Assembly: GCA_013153035.1 (NCBI GenBank)
Contig: JAADFF010000086.1
Span: 1-64,000 of the forward strand
Source of the DNA: Dictyoglomota bacterium
GTDB lineage: Bacteria > Coprothermobacterota > Coprothermobacteria > Coprothermobacterales > JAADFF01
Direction: 5' to 3'
Length of the DNA stretch: 64,000 nucleotides
Shown here: in pieces, positions 18,395 through 29,106 of the stretch
Layout of the letters: every line of letters starts with the position of its first letter
How positions within the stretch are numbered: the stretch's first letter is position 1
Translations under genes and position numbers: made by a program
Notes under the pieces: generated by a model
Told to the model about the DNA's origin: nothing
Seen by the model: the letters and a program-made list of their open reading frames with translations, nothing else
Database searches by the model: none

Positions 18395-19942
18395 CTACAG
18401 TGGCATATTGCCATGTTTCTTAGGAAGTTTTTCATGTATATCTTTGGACTTAGCTATCTGCAAGGCATTGTAAATCATTGGTCTAGTAGCCCTTGGATCA
18501 ATAATATCATCTATGTAATAACGGGCTGCAGCAACATATGGATTGAGCAATTTCTCTCTATATTCTCTAATTTTCTCTTCTCTAGCCTTCTCTGGATCTG
18601 GTGCATTCTGTATCTCCTTACGGAAGATAATATTTGCTGCACCTGTAGCTTCCATAACAGCTATCTGAGCTGTTGGATAAGCCATAACAACATCAGATGC
18701 AAGATGCTTAGATGCCATAGCAAGATATGCTCCACCAAAGGATTTTCTCAAAATCAATGTAACCTTTGGCACAGTGGCCTCAGAATATGCATACAGAAGC
18801 TTGGCACCATGTCTGATGATACCACCATACTCCTGGTTGGTACCTGGCATGTATCCAGGTGTATCAACAAGTGTCACAATAGGAATGTTAAATGCATCAA
18901 GGGTGCGAATAAAGCGTGCTGCCTTGTCGGATGCATTGATATCCAGGACACCGGCAAAATAAGAGGGTTGATTGGCAATAATACCTATAACCTGACCTCC
19001 TAACCTAGCAAAACCTATAACTATATTGGGAGCAAATCCGGGCATAATCTCAAAGAAATGACCATCATCAACAAAGCGTGTAATAAGCTGTCTCACATCA
19101 AACGGCATTTTAGCTTCAGCAGGAACAATATCAAACACATCATCTATTGTTCTATTGATAGGATCAGCTGTTTCGTATATTGGAGGTCTTTCTTTCGCAT
19201 TCTGAGGTAGATAAGACAATAACTCCTTAACAAGGTCTAAGGTATGCTCTTCACTATCACCAACAAGGTGGGCATTACCAGATATTGTTGCATGTACCTG
19301 CGGACCGCCAAGTGACTCTTTGGTAACATCTTCACCTGTAACGGCCTTAATAACATTAGGACCAGTAATGAACATATAAGAAGATGGACTCATAACAACA
19401 AAATCCATAAGAGCCGGAGAATACACAGCACCACCAGCACAAGGCCCCATAATAACGGCAATCTGTGGAATATAACCTGATGCTTTAACATTTCTGTAGA
19501 AAATATCACCATATCCACGAAGGGAATCCACACCCTCTTGAATACGGGCACCACCAGAATCGTTAATCATAATAACAGGAACACCATAAAGCATAGCCTT
19601 ATCAAGAAGTTCGGCTATCTTAATACCATGCATTTCACCAACAGAACCACCAAGCACAGTGAAATCTTGAGAAGCTATACCCACAAGTCTACCATTTATC
19701 GTAGCAAATCCTGTTACAACACCATCAGCAGGTGCCTCTACTTTATCGAGGCCAAACTCTGTGCTTCTATGCTTAACAAAAGCACCAAATTCAACAAAAC
19801 TACCAGGATCAACAAGATAGTCTATTCTTTCTCTAGCAGTCATTTTTCCAGCAGCATGTTGTTTTTCGATACGCTTAGGGCCACCACCCTGTCTTATCTT
19901 TTCCAGTTTTTCCTGAAATTCTTCCATGAACTTATCCCACAC
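18395..19942 (-). CDS. mmdA: Methylmalonyl-CoA decarboxylase carboxyltransferase subunit
   Basis: This acyl-CoA carboxyltransferase moves the carboxyl group of (S)-methylmalonyl-CoA to biotin, releasing propionyl-CoA. The 515-residue two-domain crotonase-like protein has GGGPKRIEKQHAAGKMTARERI at the N-terminus, GGARIQEGVDSL and GPCAGGAVYSPAL in the first half, and GYMPGTNQEYGGIIRHGAKL in the second. GTG 19942 is favoured by AAGGAG spacing over a TTG six bases earlier. Substrate is inferred from the adjacent epimerase and mutase. Confidence 0.94.
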   Translation of the reverse strand: MWDKFMEEFQEKLEKIRQGGGPKRIEKQHAAGKMTARERIDYLVDPGSFVEFGAFVKHRSTEFGLDKVEAPADGVVTGFATINGRLVGIASQDFTVLGGSVGEMHGIKIAELLDKAMLYGVPVIMINDSGGARIQEGVDSLRGYGDIFYRNVKASGYIPQIAVIMGPCAGGAVYSPALMDFVVMSPSSYMFITGPNVIKAVTGEDVTKESLGGPQVHATISGNAHLVGDSEEHTLDLVKELLSYLPQNAKERPPIYETADPINRTIDDVFDIVPAEAKMPFDVRQLITRFVDDGHFFEIMPGFAPNIVIGFARLGGQVIGIIANQPSYFAGVLDINASDKAARFIRTLDAFNIPIVTLVDTPGYMPGTNQEYGGIIRHGAKLLYAYSEATVPKVTLILRKSFGGAYLAMASKHLASDVVMAYPTAQIAVMEATGAANIIFRKEIQNAPDPEKAREEKIREYREKLLNPYVAAARYYIDDIIDPRATRPMIYNALQIAKSKDIHEKLPKKHGNMPL

Positions 19943-19948
19943 AATCAA

Positions 19949-20350
19949 TCACTCCTTTGCATCCTGAGTAAGTTCAGTAAGCACACCAACAACAGATTTA
20001 GGATGCACAAATGCAATGAGTTTACCCTCTGCACCTACTCTGGGTTTCTCGTCAATAAGTCTGAACCCCTTTTCTTTTAGCTCAGCAAGTTTAGCCTCAA
20101 GATCATCCACTTTATATGCAACATGATGAAGACCTTCGCCTCTTTTTTCTATGAATTTGGCTATAGGACTGTCATCAGATGTTGGCTCAAGAAGTTCTAT
20201 ACGCACATCACCAAGATAATAGATAGCTGTTTTAACCTTCTGCTCCTCTACCTCTTCAAAGTGATCGGGACCTTTACCAAACAGGTCAGAATAGACTTTA
20301 GTTGCCTCGTCTAAACTCTTAACGGCAATAGCTATATGGTCTACTTTCAT
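19949..20350 (-). CDS. mce: Methylmalonyl-CoA epimerase
   Basis: This 133-residue vicinal-oxygen-chelate enzyme interconverts (R)- and (S)-methylmalonyl-CoA, linking the mutase to the decarboxylase. Metal ligands are visible in KVDHIAIAV (His), [10 protein letters not shown] (His) and the C-terminal GVLTELTQ (Glu). Its start overlaps the meaB stop by 4 nt. Confidence 0.96.
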   Translation of the reverse strand: MKVDHIAIAVKSLDEATKVYSDLFGKGPDHFEEVEEQKVKTAIYYLGDVRIELLEPTSDDSPIAKFIEKRGEGLHHVAYKVDDLEAKLAELKEKGFRLIDEKPRVGAEGKLIAFVHPKSVVGVLTELTQDAKE

Positions 20351-21294
20351 ACCTCACACCCCCACTCTTTTAGAGTTGATATTGCTATTTCATAAGGAGA
20401 AGCCTTGGGATTAACCTCTCCTTTCTCGACAAACTTATGTATCCTTTTACCTATAATATATCTCATCCAATTACCTACTTGAAACTTCCAACGCTCCATT
20501 CTCCTCTTCTCAAGCGAACCATTGTCCAACAGTTCCTGCCACTTGTTATCGATATATTCTATAAGTTCCATAATACCTTGCTTTTTGTATGCAGACAGCT
20601 TAATAATATCAGGATGATTCTCTACCATCCGAGTATATGAGTTAAGAATACCTACTGTTCTTGAAGCAGTAGGCAGATCAGATTTATTCATAACAATAAG
20701 GTCCACCAACTCGATAACTCCACTTTTGAGGAACTGTACATCGTCTCCAAGTCCTGGAGCAATAACGAGTGCCGTAAGGTCACACATATGAACAATATCT
20801 ATCTCGTCTTGACCTATCCCTAGAGTTTCAATGATGATGTAATCAAACGATGCTGCTTCAAGAACAGCAACCGCATCAAAGATAAATGGATTAATACCTC
20901 CCACCATACCTCTACTAGAAAAACTTCTAAAAAAGAGGTTAGGATTGGGAAATAGATGTTGAAGGCGAATACGGTCTCCAAGTAGTGCACCACCTGTTTT
21001 AGGACTTGATGGGTCAACGGCAATAATACCTATCCGCAGGCCTTTCTTTAGCAATGCTTCAGCAAGCACAGAAATCAGTGTACTTTTACCAACCCCACCA
21101 GCCCCGGTAATACCAATAACTTTAGATTTATGCTTCTTATCGGCATTATAAGCATATATACGAGAAAGCAGGGAGGAGGTAGCCTCCTCCCTGTATATCA
21201 TCGATAAAGCTCTTGCAAGTCCAACTTCATCGCCCTGTATCAGACGACGAAAAACCTCTTCTTCCGTGAGAACAAGTCTTTTTTTCTTACTCAC
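20347..21294 (-). CDS. meaB: MeaB/ArgK-type G3E GTPase
   Basis: This GTPase loads and protects the adenosylcobalamin of methylmalonyl-CoA mutase. Walker A is [28 protein letters not shown], the [12 protein letters not shown] switch and the base-recognition NKSD are all present. GTG 21294 is chosen because AGGTGA lies 8 nt before it; an in-frame GTG four codons earlier overlaps more of mcmA2. The gene lies directly after the mutase subunits. Confidence 0.94.
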   Translation of the reverse strand: MSKKKRLVLTEEEVFRRLIQGDEVGLARALSMIYREEATSSLLSRIYAYNADKKHKSKVIGITGAGGVGKSTLISVLAEALLKKGLRIGIIAVDPSSPKTGGALLGDRIRLQHLFPNPNLFFRSFSSRGMVGGINPFIFDAVAVLEAASFDYIIIETLGIGQDEIDIVHMCDLTALVIAPGLGDDVQFLKSGVIELVDLIVMNKSDLPTASRTVGILNSYTRMVENHPDIIKLSAYKKQGIMELIEYIDNKWQELLDNGSLEKRRMERWKFQVGNWMRYIIGKRIHKFVEKGEVNPKASPYEIAISTLKEWGCEV

Positions 21295-21700
21295 CTTGTT
21301 TCTCACCTAATACATGCTCTTTAATCCAATTAATAACATGTATAGGACCTGTACCCGGGCCAAAAACCTCATCAATACCCTTCTCTTTTAATGGTTCTAC
21401 ATCCTCAAAGGGGATAACTCCTGTCGCCAAAACATAGATATCATCTCTGCCTCTCTTCTTTAGTTCTTCTACTACAAGTGGGAAAACCTCAAGGTGTGCA
21501 CCTGTAAGGTTATTAAGAACAATAACATCAACATCCTCCTGAACAGCCGTCTGAGCCACCTGAGCTGGTGTCTGACGGATACCTGTATATATTACTTCAA
21601 AACCTGCATCTCTAAGAGCACGGGCCATAACCTTTGCTGCTCTATCATGCCCATCAAGTCCAGGTTTACCAACAAGTACTCTTACCACTTTATCTGCCAT
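21287..21700 (-). CDS. mcmA2: Methylmalonyl-CoA mutase small (B12-binding) subunit, altered motifs
   Basis: This 137-residue cobalamin-binding subunit pairs with the large subunit. The DxHxxG signature is GLDGHDRAAK: the histidine that would ligate cobalt is kept, but the Gly is Ala. The SxL motif reads NNL and the GG motif reads TG. Each position normally contacts the B12 tail, so binding may be changed. The rest (FEVIYTGIRQTPAQV and FGPGTGPIHVINWI) is ordinary. The start is ATG 21700 with AAGGGGGTGG upstream. Confidence 0.94.
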   Translation of the reverse strand: MADKVVRVLVGKPGLDGHDRAAKVMARALRDAGFEVIYTGIRQTPAQVAQTAVQEDVDVIVLNNLTGAHLEVFPLVVEELKKRGRDDIYVLATGVIPFEDVEPLKEKGIDEVFGPGTGPIHVINWIKEHVLGEKQGE

Positions 21701-21713
21701 CCCTGCCACCCCC

Positions 21714-23396
21714 TTAGAAGATTACCGGAGGTCTATATTCACCAAAGACCTCTCTGAGTACATCTGTAATTTCACCAAGTGTTGCACGTGCCCTAACAGC
21801 TTCGATAATATATGGCATAAGATTAGTATTCTCATCTTCGGCGGCTTTCTTCAACTCATCTAGAAGTTTTCTCACTTTCTGATTATCTCTTTTTGCACGA
21901 AGTTCTTTCAGTTTTCTTATCTGCTTCTCTCTCACTGTTGGATCAGCCCTATGCAGGTGGAATTTAGTAAGGTCCTCATTAGGGTCAACAAACTTATTGA
22001 CACCGACAACAACCTTTTCCCCCTCTGCAACAGCCTTGTAATACTGATATGCGGCATCGGTAATCTCCTGCTGAATATATCCCTCTTCAATAGCAGGGAC
22101 CATACCGCCCATCTTCTCAATCTTGTCAAGATATTCCCATACTCTCTTCTCTATCTCATCGGTAAGTTTCTCAACATAATAACTACCACCAATACCATCA
22201 ATAACATCGGCAACACCAGATTCATAAGCAATAATCTGCTGGGTACGAAGAGCAACGGTAACTGACTCCTCCGTTGGCAAAGACAAAGCTTCATCATAAG
22301 AATTTGTATGAAGAGACTGTGTACCACCAATAACGGCAGCTAGTGCTTGAATGGCAACACGCACAATGTTGTTTAGAGGCTGCTGAGCTGTCAATGTACT
22401 TCCAGCGGTCTGAGTATGAAATCTGAGCATCATACTCTTTGGATTCTGGGCACCAAATTTCTCCTTCATAATCTTAGCCCAAACCCTTCTTGCTGCACGG
22501 AACTTAGCTATTTCTTCAAAGAAATTATTGTGAGATGCAAAGAAGAAGGATAACCTTGCGGCAAATTTATCCACATCCATACCTTTTTCAATAACAGTCT
22601 TAACATATTCAATAGCATCACCAAGTGTAAACGCTATTTCCTGAACAGCAGTAGAACCAGACTCTCTGATATGATAACCGGAAATGGAAATAGGATTCCA
22701 CTTTGGCACCTCTTCGGCACAGAACATAATGGTATCGGCAATGAGTCTCATAGAAGGACGGGGAGGAAAGATATATGTTCCCCTTGCGACATATTCTTTA
22801 AGAATATCGTTCTGAATAGTACCTCTTAGCACTTTACGGTCTATACCTTTTTCTTCTGCTACAACAATATACATAGCAAGGAGTATCGCAGCAGGAGCAT
22901 TGATCGTCATTGATGTAGACACTTTATCAAGGGGTATACCATCAAACAAAACATGCATATCTTCTACAGAATCTATGGCAACACCAACCTTACCCACCTC
23001 ACCAATGGCTAGGTCATGGTCAGAATCATATCCTAGCTGAGTAGGAAGGTCGAATGCAACAGAAAGACCCGTCTGCCCTTGTTCAAGAAGATACTTAAAA
23101 CGCTGATTAGACTCTTCAGCTGTACCAAAGCCGGCATACTGTCTCATGGTCCAGAAACGACCTCTATACATTGTAGGATACACACCACGGGTAAAAGGAT
23201 ACCTACCTGGAAAACCTAACCTCTCGAGATAACTCCAATCTTCATCAAGATCGGCTGGGGTGTACAGAGGATCGATTTCAATACCAGAGTCAAGCATAAA
23301 TGGCTGCTTTCTCTCAGGTACTTTAGCCACAAACTTGGCATAATCTGTAGACAGCCAGTCTTCTTTCACTTCCGCAATCTTCTTTCTGTCTTCCAT
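21714..23396 (-). CDS. mcmA1: Methylmalonyl-CoA mutase large (catalytic) subunit
   Basis: This TIM-barrel half of the split adenosylcobalamin enzyme rearranges succinyl-CoA to (R)-methylmalonyl-CoA or the reverse. The 560-residue protein has [20 protein letters not shown], with the active-site Tyr region ([13 protein letters not shown]), [11 protein letters not shown] (His) and [17 protein letters not shown]. Split large/small subunits are typical of archaea and many anaerobes. It begins the methylmalonyl block, 18 nt after ftsH. Confidence 0.97.
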   Translation of the reverse strand: MEDRKKIAEVKEDWLSTDYAKFVAKVPERKQPFMLDSGIEIDPLYTPADLDEDWSYLERLGFPGRYPFTRGVYPTMYRGRFWTMRQYAGFGTAEESNQRFKYLLEQGQTGLSVAFDLPTQLGYDSDHDLAIGEVGKVGVAIDSVEDMHVLFDGIPLDKVSTSMTINAPAAILLAMYIVVAEEKGIDRKVLRGTIQNDILKEYVARGTYIFPPRPSMRLIADTIMFCAEEVPKWNPISISGYHIRESGSTAVQEIAFTLGDAIEYVKTVIEKGMDVDKFAARLSFFFASHNNFFEEIAKFRAARRVWAKIMKEKFGAQNPKSMMLRFHTQTAGSTLTAQQPLNNIVRVAIQALAAVIGGTQSLHTNSYDEALSLPTEESVTVALRTQQIIAYESGVADVIDGIGGSYYVEKLTDEIEKRVWEYLDKIEKMGGMVPAIEEGYIQQEITDAAYQYYKAVAEGEKVVVGVNKFVDPNEDLTKFHLHRADPTVREKQIRKLKELRAKRDNQKVRKLLDELKKAAEDENTNLMPYIIEAVRARATLGEITDVLREVFGEYRPPVIF

Positions 23397-23413
23397 GCCC
23401 GCTCACCTCTTCT

Positions 23414-25276
23414 TTATTGTTGTGGCTCATCAGAGCCATTTTCTCCCATATGTTTCTTTATGATATTATCAAGCTCTTCCTCCGTCATGACCTCTTTTTC
23501 TATAAGGGTTTGAGCAATCTCATCTAAGAGATGTCTATTCATCTCAAGCATGTTCTTTACCCTTCTATACTGTTCCATAATAATGCGTTTCACTTCCGCA
23601 TCTATTAGTTTGGCTGTAGACTCGGAATAGTTTTTATACCTTGCAATTTCCCTGCCAAGGAAAACCTCGTTTTTCTTCTCTTCAAGAAACATAGGACCTA
23701 TAATGTCACTCATACCCCACTCAACAATCATCTTTCTAGCAAGATCTGTAGCTCTCTGAAGATCATTCTCTGCACCAGTCGTAATGTTATCGTGACCAAA
23801 TACAACTTCTTCAGCTACACGACCACCAAGAAGACCGGCAATCTTATCAAGAATCTCTACTTTAGAGTAGTTCACTCTATCGCTGGAAGGTTTATCCATA
23901 ACATATCCCAATGCCATACCCCTAGGAACAATAGATATCTTGTGAATAGGGTCGGAATGCTTAACAAGTTTTTTCACTAGTGCATGACCGGCCTCATGAT
24001 ATGCTGTAATCTTCTTATCCTCCTCACGAAGCTTTCTAGACTTTTTAGGACCAAGAATAACCTTTTCAAATGCCTCTTCAAAGTCTTCCATAAGAATAGT
24101 GTCTCTATTTTTGCGCGCTGCCAATAGTGCAGCCTCATTGACAAGATTTTCAAGGTCTGCACCGCTGAAACCTACTGTCATATCGGCTAATACATCAACA
24201 TCTACTGTAGAATCTACCGGTTTACCGCGCATGTGTATTTGAAGTATCTTTTTTCTACCCTCTTTGTCAGGATAATCAACAACAACACGCCTATCAAAAC
24301 GACCTGGCCTGAGCAGAGCTGGGTCAAGAATGTCCGGTCTATTGGTAGCGGCAAGCACGATAATACCAGAATACGAATCAAAGCCATCCATTTCCACAAG
24401 GAGCTGATTAAGAGTTTGCTCTCTTTCATCATGTCCTCCTCCAAGGCCAGCACCTCTGTGTCTACCTACTGCATCTATTTCGTCTATAAAGACGATACAA
24501 GGAGCATGTTTACGAGCCTGTTGGAACAAATCCCTTACACGGGCAGCACCAACGCCGACAAACAACTCAACAAACTCAGAACCACTAACACTAAAGAAAG
24601 GTACTCCAGCCTCACCAGCTGTTGCCCGAGCAAGCAGTGTCTTACCGCAACCAGGAGGACCGACAAGCAATACTCCCTTAGGTATACGAGCTCCAAGTTT
24701 TTTATACTTGGCAGGATTCTTCAGAAAATCTACAACCTCCATAAGTTCTTGTTTTGCTTCATCGGCACCGGCAACATCATCAAATGTTACTGGCGGTCTC
24801 TTGTCAAGAAATAGCTTGGCCTTACTTTTAGCAAAAGTAAATGCCTGACCTCCTCCTCCACCGGCACCGCTCATTTGCTTAAACATAAAGATAATAAGCA
24901 CAATAAATAGCAGTGTAGGAATGAAATTTAGGAATATGTTCCAATACAGGTAGGATGTATCCTTAGCTGTTATAACATTGACATCCTTTAACTCCAAAGC
25001 CTTCTTTAAAATAATATCTTTAACAGCTTCAGTATCTGTGTCAATAACATATTCTCTACCATCAGTGCCAATACCAGTAATAGTATCACCACTAATTTTT
25101 ACAACGGTAATTTTACCGTCTTCCATATACTGCAAAAATTCATTAAGATAAATTGTTTTGGGAGGAATTCCTTGTCCCCACATGGCCCATATGAGGAAAA
25201 ACATCATAGCGGCCAGCAGCATCCATAATATTGGTGTGGGTTTCAAACCTCCGTTTTTATAACTCTTCCTACTCAC
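23414..25276 (-). CDS. ftsH: ATP-dependent zinc metalloprotease FtsH
   Basis: This membrane-bound quality-control protease has 620 residues. Two N-terminal membrane helices (about 15-33 and 115-135) flank a small external domain. Then come the AAA domain with [13 protein letters not shown], Walker B IVFIDEID and the second region of homology ([21 protein letters not shown]), and the M41 peptidase domain with the HEAGH zinc motif. The start is GTG. It follows hpt and tilS, a standard tilS-hpt-ftsH order. Confidence 0.97.
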   Translation of the reverse strand: MSRKSYKNGGLKPTPILWMLLAAMMFFLIWAMWGQGIPPKTIYLNEFLQYMEDGKITVVKISGDTITGIGTDGREYVIDTDTEAVKDIILKKALELKDVNVITAKDTSYLYWNIFLNFIPTLLFIVLIIFMFKQMSGAGGGGGQAFTFAKSKAKLFLDKRPPVTFDDVAGADEAKQELMEVVDFLKNPAKYKKLGARIPKGVLLVGPPGCGKTLLARATAGEAGVPFFSVSGSEFVELFVGVGAARVRDLFQQARKHAPCIVFIDEIDAVGRHRGAGLGGGHDEREQTLNQLLVEMDGFDSYSGIIVLAATNRPDILDPALLRPGRFDRRVVVDYPDKEGRKKILQIHMRGKPVDSTVDVDVLADMTVGFSGADLENLVNEAALLAARKNRDTILMEDFEEAFEKVILGPKKSRKLREEDKKITAYHEAGHALVKKLVKHSDPIHKISIVPRGMALGYVMDKPSSDRVNYSKVEILDKIAGLLGGRVAEEVVFGHDNITTGAENDLQRATDLARKMIVEWGMSDIIGPMFLEEKKNEVFLGREIARYKNYSESTAKLIDAEVKRIIMEQYRRVKNMLEMNRHLLDEIAQTLIEKEVMTEEELDNIIKKHMGENGSDEPQQ

Positions 25277-25283
25277 AGATCAA

Positions 25284-25799
25284 TCACTCTCCTTCATACA
25301 CTCCTACATATGGAAGATTTCTAAAACGCTCATTATAATCAAGACCATATCCTATAACAAACTCATCAGGGATAACGAAGCCTGTGTAGTGAATAGGTAC
25401 ATCTACCTGTCTTCTCTCTTTCTTATCAAGAAGAACCATTACTTCTAGTGTTTTGGGATGGCGGGCAAGAAAAATCTCATAAAGTCTTTGCAGAGTAAGA
25501 CCAGTATCAACAATATCCTCCACAAGAATAACGTCTCTTCCCTCTATGGGCTGATCTATATCCTTAAGAAATTTCACAAGCCCTGTACTTTCTGTACCGG
25601 AATAACTAGACACCTGAACAAAATCAACAGATACATTGTAATCGGCTGGAAACTCTCTAAGAAGGTCCGCCAAAAAAACAAATGCCCCCTTCAAAACCCC
25701 AACAAGAAGTACGCCATCAGGATGATTTTCCATAACCTCAGCGGCAAGTCTCTTAACAGCATCTTTTATTTGAATATCTGACAAAAGAACTTTCAACAT
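25284..25799 (-). CDS. hpt: Hypoxanthine-guanine phosphoribosyltransferase
   Basis: This 171-residue purine salvage enzyme uses hypoxanthine or guanine with PRPP. The PRPP motif VILVEDIVDTGLTL, the active-site SYSGTEST and the C-terminal IGYGLDYNERFRNLPYVG are clear. It overlaps the tilS stop (TAATG) and has GGGGGG upstream. Confidence 0.96.
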   Translation of the reverse strand: MLKVLLSDIQIKDAVKRLAAEVMENHPDGVLLVGVLKGAFVFLADLLREFPADYNVSVDFVQVSSYSGTESTGLVKFLKDIDQPIEGRDVILVEDIVDTGLTLQRLYEIFLARHPKTLEVMVLLDKKERRQVDVPIHYTGFVIPDEFVIGYGLDYNERFRNLPYVGVYEGE

Positions 25800-26734
25800 T
25801 AATCCCCCCTTATTATTTTTACACCTTTATCTGTTTTAATAATGCTAATATCCTTCCATACAACTTTACTACCCGCATGCTTCATCCAAAGCTCATTTAA
25901 CCGTTCAACAAGCCTCCCAGATGGGGTTATACCCCACCCTTTTAAAATAAAAATGCTGGCCTCCACTACTACGGGCCAACTTCCGTTTATCACTACAGTA
26001 TTTTCTGATATTTTAGCATGATTTCTTACAAAGTTTTCTATCTGTATATCCAATGCCTCTCTCTGCAACGTTAAAGCATTATAAGAACGCCATATATTAT
26101 AAATGTCAAACTTTTGCCTTAGTTGAGGAACGATTTTATGCCTAATGAAATTCCGTGGAATAGATATGTCGTTATTTGTTATGTCTTCAAAATACTTGAT
26201 CTTGTGTCTGGAAGCAAACGATTTTATATCATCTTTAGAAAAAGACAGGAGAGGTCTTGCAATATAACCGGCACACCGTTTCAAAGATGTCAATCCCCTT
26301 ATCTCTTCACCTCTAAGTAGCTGCAATAAAACATGCTCTATAACATCATCTTTGTGGTGTGCAAGCCATATCTTGTCAATACCATAATTATGAATAACGT
26401 CGTTCCATATCTCCTTCCGTTTTACATGTAAATAGTGTTCCGAAAAGCTTTCTGGAGACAATTTATATACCAAAGGAATCATATTTCTTCTCCGTGCAAG
26501 TTTTTCCACAAACTTTACTTCTTCAGCAGAATCATCTCTAATGCCATGATCTATGGTAACAACAAAAAATTTTTTATCCTTAAGAAGAGGAGCTTCACGA
26601 AGCATGAAGAGACTTTCAAGTAAGACCATAGAATCCACACCACCGGATACGGCAATAGCAATAACATCACCTAACAAACATGGATACCTCTTTATTTCCA
26701 TATACAATCTCTTCAAAAAGCTATCCCTAACCAT
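25799..26734 (-). CDS. tilS: tRNA(Ile)-lysidine synthase
   Basis: This enzyme attaches lysine to C34 of tRNA-Ile(CAU) so that it reads AUA. The PP-loop is SGGVDSMVL (about 31-39), and LAHHKDDVIEHVLLQLLRG and YFEDITNNDISIPRNFIRHKI complete the catalytic N-terminal domain. The C-terminal domain is short (311 residues in all). It opens the long minus-strand gene run, divergent from ftsK, with GGGGAGGAA before its ATG. Confidence 0.94.
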   Translation of the reverse strand: MVRDSFLKRLYMEIKRYPCLLGDVIAIAVSGGVDSMVLLESLFMLREAPLLKDKKFFVVTIDHGIRDDSAEEVKFVEKLARRRNMIPLVYKLSPESFSEHYLHVKRKEIWNDVIHNYGIDKIWLAHHKDDVIEHVLLQLLRGEEIRGLTSLKRCAGYIARPLLSFSKDDIKSFASRHKIKYFEDITNNDISIPRNFIRHKIVPQLRQKFDIYNIWRSYNALTLQREALDIQIENFVRNHAKISENTVVINGSWPVVVEASIFILKGWGITPSGRLVERLNELWMKHAGSKVVWKDISIIKTDKGVKIIRGD

Positions 26735-26751
26735 ATCTTCCTCCCCATTTA

Positions 26752-26760
26752 TGTTATACT
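26752..26760 (+). promoter_or_regulatory. Extended -10 promoter for ftsK
   Basis: TG-T-TATACT ends 9 nt before the ftsK ATG. The predicted start point (about 26767) leaves a leader of roughly 0-3 nt, and no ribosome site precedes the ATG. Confidence 0.5.
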
Positions 26761-26769
26761 ATCACCGCT

Positions 26770-29106
26770 ATGAAAAGAAAAAGAAAGCAACGCATATACA
26801 AAACCTCAAGTGGTACCAAACGACAAACTTTAAAAACAGCGCGCTCGCAAGAAAAAAAGCAAGGTAAACAGACAAGTTATAAAACAAAACAGATACCTAC
26901 AAAAAAAAGAGCAAAGAAAAAGAAGAATCTATTGAAAAAGTTTATATTTGGTTTCAAGATAGTTATTCTCGGTATAACTTCACTAATCCTTTTAGCACTG
27001 TTTGCCATCGCCGTAGTTTGGGGAAGCAAATATGTGAAAATGTTATATATATACACAACAGAATCCATTAGGGCATGGCGTAACTTCTTTTCTTATCTCC
27101 AAATTCCAGCAGATGTTAAAAACCAATATATGGCATATATCAAATACGGTTTATGGATGATAGGTATTATCATCGTAGCTATGGTGTTATTCAAACTATT
27201 ACTTATAGTCATGAAAAAAACACGAAAACATACACTTTCCAAGAGAAATACCGTTCATACAACTCCTACTAAACAAGTACAAGAACCTACACAATTACCT
27301 ATTAGTAATCACCGTGGGAATGAAGAAAAAATCATCGTTTTATCTTCCGAAGATATTCCAGAAATCACATCATCCGAAAAAAAACATAAGACAAAAGAAA
27401 GCAATGAAAGCAACAATATAGAACAAGGAGACCAGGTAATACTGCTTGGACCAGAAGGCAAAAATGTTATTAAGCGATCATGGGAAGAAACTGAAGTTAT
27501 ACCATCATCTAAACAGCAAAAGACCGAAAAAATTACCAAGCCACAAGAAGAAAAGGTTATACCACTAAAACCCCAACAACCAAACGAAAAAAAGAAAGCT
27601 CAGCCATCCGAGAGAAAAACAGTATCCGCGAAAAAACCTTTACCAAACACCATACAATCTGCAAGCACACCAACATATTCTCATAGCGAAATTAACGATG
27701 TTCCCATCCATCTTATTAGTCATACTCCACCAGATTATCTCGATAAAGTTAGACCAGAGGCCGAAAGAAATGCCGGTATAATACTTGATTTACTGTCAGA
27801 GTTTGGTATTGATGGAGAACTCAGTCAGCTTCAAATCGGACCAAGAGTATCAAGATATGAGATTAAAATACCTAAGGGAACACGCGTTGATAAGATTAAA
27901 CGTCTTAGTACAGACATTGCCACAGCACTGGGTGTTAGAAACATCAGGTTGGAACTATCGGTGCCTCGTAAACCACAAACAATTGCCATAGAAGTACCTA
28001 ACAGTATCTCTGGAACCGTACACATCAGCAGTATCATACGTACAAAGGCATTTACAGATCTCAACTCACCAACACCTCTTGTATTAGGTCTTGATGTTAC
28101 AGGCAAACCCGTTGTGGAAGATTTAAGAAAACAGCCTCACCTTCTTATTGCCGGAGCCACGGGTTCGGGTAAAAGTGTATGCATAAACACTATACTTGTC
28201 GGTATGCTTATGAAAGCATCACCTAATCAACTTCGTCTAATGCTTGTCGACCCCAAGAGAGTAGAACTCAGTCCTTATGCTCACCTACCCCATTTAATAT
28301 TTCCCATTCTAACAGAAGCAAGCGAGGCAGTGGCTGGGTTAGAGTGGATGATAAGGGAAATGGATCGAAGATACAGGTTACTAAAGGAACATGGTGTTAG
28401 GTCTATAGAATCATTTAACAGCAAAGTAGAACCATCTCAAAGACTTCCATATATTGTCATCATTATAGATGAGCTTGCCGACCTTATGATGGTATCTGCC
28501 GGTGAGACAGAGCAGAAAATAGCAAGACTCGCTCAACTCGCCCGCGCCGCCGGTATCCACCTTATCCTTGCCACCCAAAGACCATCAACGGATGTCATAA
28601 CCGGTTTAATCAAAGCAAATGTACCGGCTAGAATTGCATTTGCTGTCTCATCCCAAGTCGACTCCAGAGTTATATTAGACACAGCAGGAGCAGAAAAACT
28701 ACTTGGCATGGGAGACATGTTATTCATGTCCCCTCGATATAGACATCCTATTCGTATACAGGGAGCATATACAGCTGATGAAGATATCAATGCCATAGTC
28801 GACTACTGGAGTAGACGATACCCACAAGAATTTGAAGAACTCAATCTCATAGAGCTATCTGAAGATAGTGATAAATCCTCTGGTAGTTCACCAACCTCTT
28901 ATGATCCCTTACTAAGAGAAGCATGGAAACTTATTGTGCAACACAACAGACCATCTGTTTCGTTTTTACAGAGAAAACTGCGGGTGGGCTTTAATAGAGC
29001 TTCACGTATTATGGACCAACTAGAAGATCTCGGTGTTGTTAGCCCACCCGAAGGACCACAAGGCAAAAGACAGATATTACGCACAGATTATGAGAGCGAC
29101 CTATAG
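26770..29106 (+). CDS. ftsK: DNA translocase FtsK/SpoIIIE
   Basis: This septal DNA pump of 778 residues clears chromosome arms during division. Only two membrane helices are evident (about 57-85 and 118-140), fewer than the usual four. A Lys/Glu/Pro-rich linker runs from about 150 to 320. The motor then follows, with Walker A GATGSGKSV, Walker B YIVIIIDELADLMM and LILATQRPSTDVITG. The C-terminal gamma winged helix (VSFLQRKLRVGFNRASRIMDQLE) reads orienting DNA sequences. It is divergent from tilS, appears leaderless, and its last bases overlap the convergent purB by 6 nt. Confidence 0.96.
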   Translation: MKRKRKQRIYKTSSGTKRQTLKTARSQEKKQGKQTSYKTKQIPTKKRAKKKKNLLKKFIFGFKIVILGITSLILLALFAIAVVWGSKYVKMLYIYTTESIRAWRNFFSYLQIPADVKNQYMAYIKYGLWMIGIIIVAMVLFKLLLIVMKKTRKHTLSKRNTVHTTPTKQVQEPTQLPISNHRGNEEKIIVLSSEDIPEITSSEKKHKTKESNESNNIEQGDQVILLGPEGKNVIKRSWEETEVIPSSKQQKTEKITKPQEEKVIPLKPQQPNEKKKAQPSERKTVSAKKPLPNTIQSASTPTYSHSEINDVPIHLISHTPPDYLDKVRPEAERNAGIILDLLSEFGIDGELSQLQIGPRVSRYEIKIPKGTRVDKIKRLSTDIATALGVRNIRLELSVPRKPQTIAIEVPNSISGTVHISSIIRTKAFTDLNSPTPLVLGLDVTGKPVVEDLRKQPHLLIAGATGSGKSVCINTILVGMLMKASPNQLRLMLVDPKRVELSPYAHLPHLIFPILTEASEAVAGLEWMIREMDRRYRLLKEHGVRSIESFNSKVEPSQRLPYIVIIIDELADLMMVSAGETEQKIARLAQLARAAGIHLILATQRPSTDVITGLIKANVPARIAFAVSSQVDSRVILDTAGAEKLLGMGDMLFMSPRYRHPIRIQGAYTADEDINAIVDYWSRRYPQEFEELNLIELSEDSDKSSGSSPTSYDPLLREAWKLIVQHNRPSVSFLQRKLRVGFNRASRIMDQLEDLGVVSPPEGPQGKRQILRTDYESDL

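Noticed and set aside
18227-19003. Plus-strand open frame of 258 codons over mmdA/mmdD
   Set aside because: It is antisense to the carboxyltransferase and membrane subunit, with no ribosome site or recognisable domain.
24233-24814. Plus-strand open frame of 193 codons inside ftsH
   Set aside because: It lies opposite the conserved AAA domain and shows no protein-like pattern.
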